DNA of 5,829 bases from Burkholderiaceae bacterium (GTDB lineage Bacteria; Pseudomonadota; Gammaproteobacteria; Burkholderiales; Burkholderiaceae), in assembly GCA_947461805.1 (NCBI GenBank), contig CANHMJ010000087.1:1-5829 (forward strand), given 5' to 3'. Under the pieces are notes generated by a model. The model had not been told where the DNA came from. It ran no database searches and saw only the letters and a list, made by a program, of their open reading frames with translations. This document shows positions 5,751-5,829 of this stretch, one piece after another. Each line of letters opens with the position of its first letter. Position 1 is the stretch's first letter. The position numbers and the translations under genes are program-made.

Positions 5751-5829
5751 ATGAATAATCCTGAAATTACATCCGCTGAGTGGGACGACCACAGTCGCGC
5801 CGAAAGTTGGGATCGAAACGAGCAGTCCG
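5751..5829 (+). CDS. Start of an unidentified protein, cut by the window end
   Basis: An open frame runs from the ATG at 5751 to the window edge, giving 26 codons and one extra base. I do not recognise the product. The visible N-terminus is polar and acidic, with two tryptophans (residues 11 and 20) in similar settings, EWDD and SWDR. It has no signal peptide or membrane segment so far. There is no Shine-Dalgarno sequence in the 20 bases before the ATG (the leader ends in TTACACCCATC), so either the mRNA is leaderless or initiation is weak. An in-frame TTG at 5712 is the only upstream alternative; a stop at 5703-5705 blocks anything longer. It follows maeB on the same strand after 125 AT-rich bases and a hairpin, so it is probably a separate transcription unit. 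That it is a real gene rests on position, the clean reading frame and the rise in GC after the AT-rich gap. Confidence 0.55.
   Translation, partial: MNNPEITSAEWDDHSRAESWDRNEQS

Noticed and set aside
1..5829. Mobile element, CRISPR array, tRNA/rRNA, riboswitch, toxin-antitoxin or defence system
   Set aside because: I saw no transposase, repeat-spacer pattern, cloverleaf, riboswitch-sized leader or suitable small gene pair. The window is packed with recognisable housekeeping genes.

Overview
The window is an ordinary-looking stretch of bacterial chromosome with five complete housekeeping genes and the first 26 codons of a sixth. The protein sequences, the roughly 50% GC composition and the cluster maeB / thiL-pgpA-cinA / corA suggest a betaproteobacterium of the order Burkholderiales, and a Polynucleobacter-like freshwater bacterium seems most likely. 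This placement is inferred from remembered gene order and protein style, not from a search.

Layout from left to right. corA (80-1045, +) encodes a CorA-type Mg2+ transporter. It runs tail to tail, across only 10 bases, into a leftward three-gene operon. In transcription order that operon is thiL (3212-2193, thiamine-monophosphate kinase), pgpA (2192-1623, phosphatidylglycerophosphatase A) and cinA/pncC (1592-1056, stand-alone CinA C-terminal domain, NMN amidohydrolase family). The thiL stop codon directly abuts the GTG start of pgpA, and cinA follows after 30 bases. A divergent intergenic stretch (3213-3297) separates thiL from maeB (3298-5625, +), which encodes a long NADP-type malic enzyme with a C-terminal phosphotransacetylase-like domain. 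An AT-rich gap of 125 bases after maeB holds a perfect 13-bp inverted repeat (terminator or operator). It is followed by the truncated start of an unidentified gene (5751 to the window end, +).

The genes serve separate parts of core metabolism: Mg2+ import, the last step of thiamine diphosphate synthesis, phosphatidylglycerol synthesis, pyridine-nucleotide salvage, and malate-to-pyruvate conversion with NADPH production. Nothing points to a defence system, mobile element, CRISPR array, tRNA/rRNA or prophage. I do not see a novel system here. The points most worth a second look are the inverted repeat after maeB, an apparent extra segment of about 18 residues beside the predicted active site of PgpA, and the compact thiL/maeB divergent promoter region.
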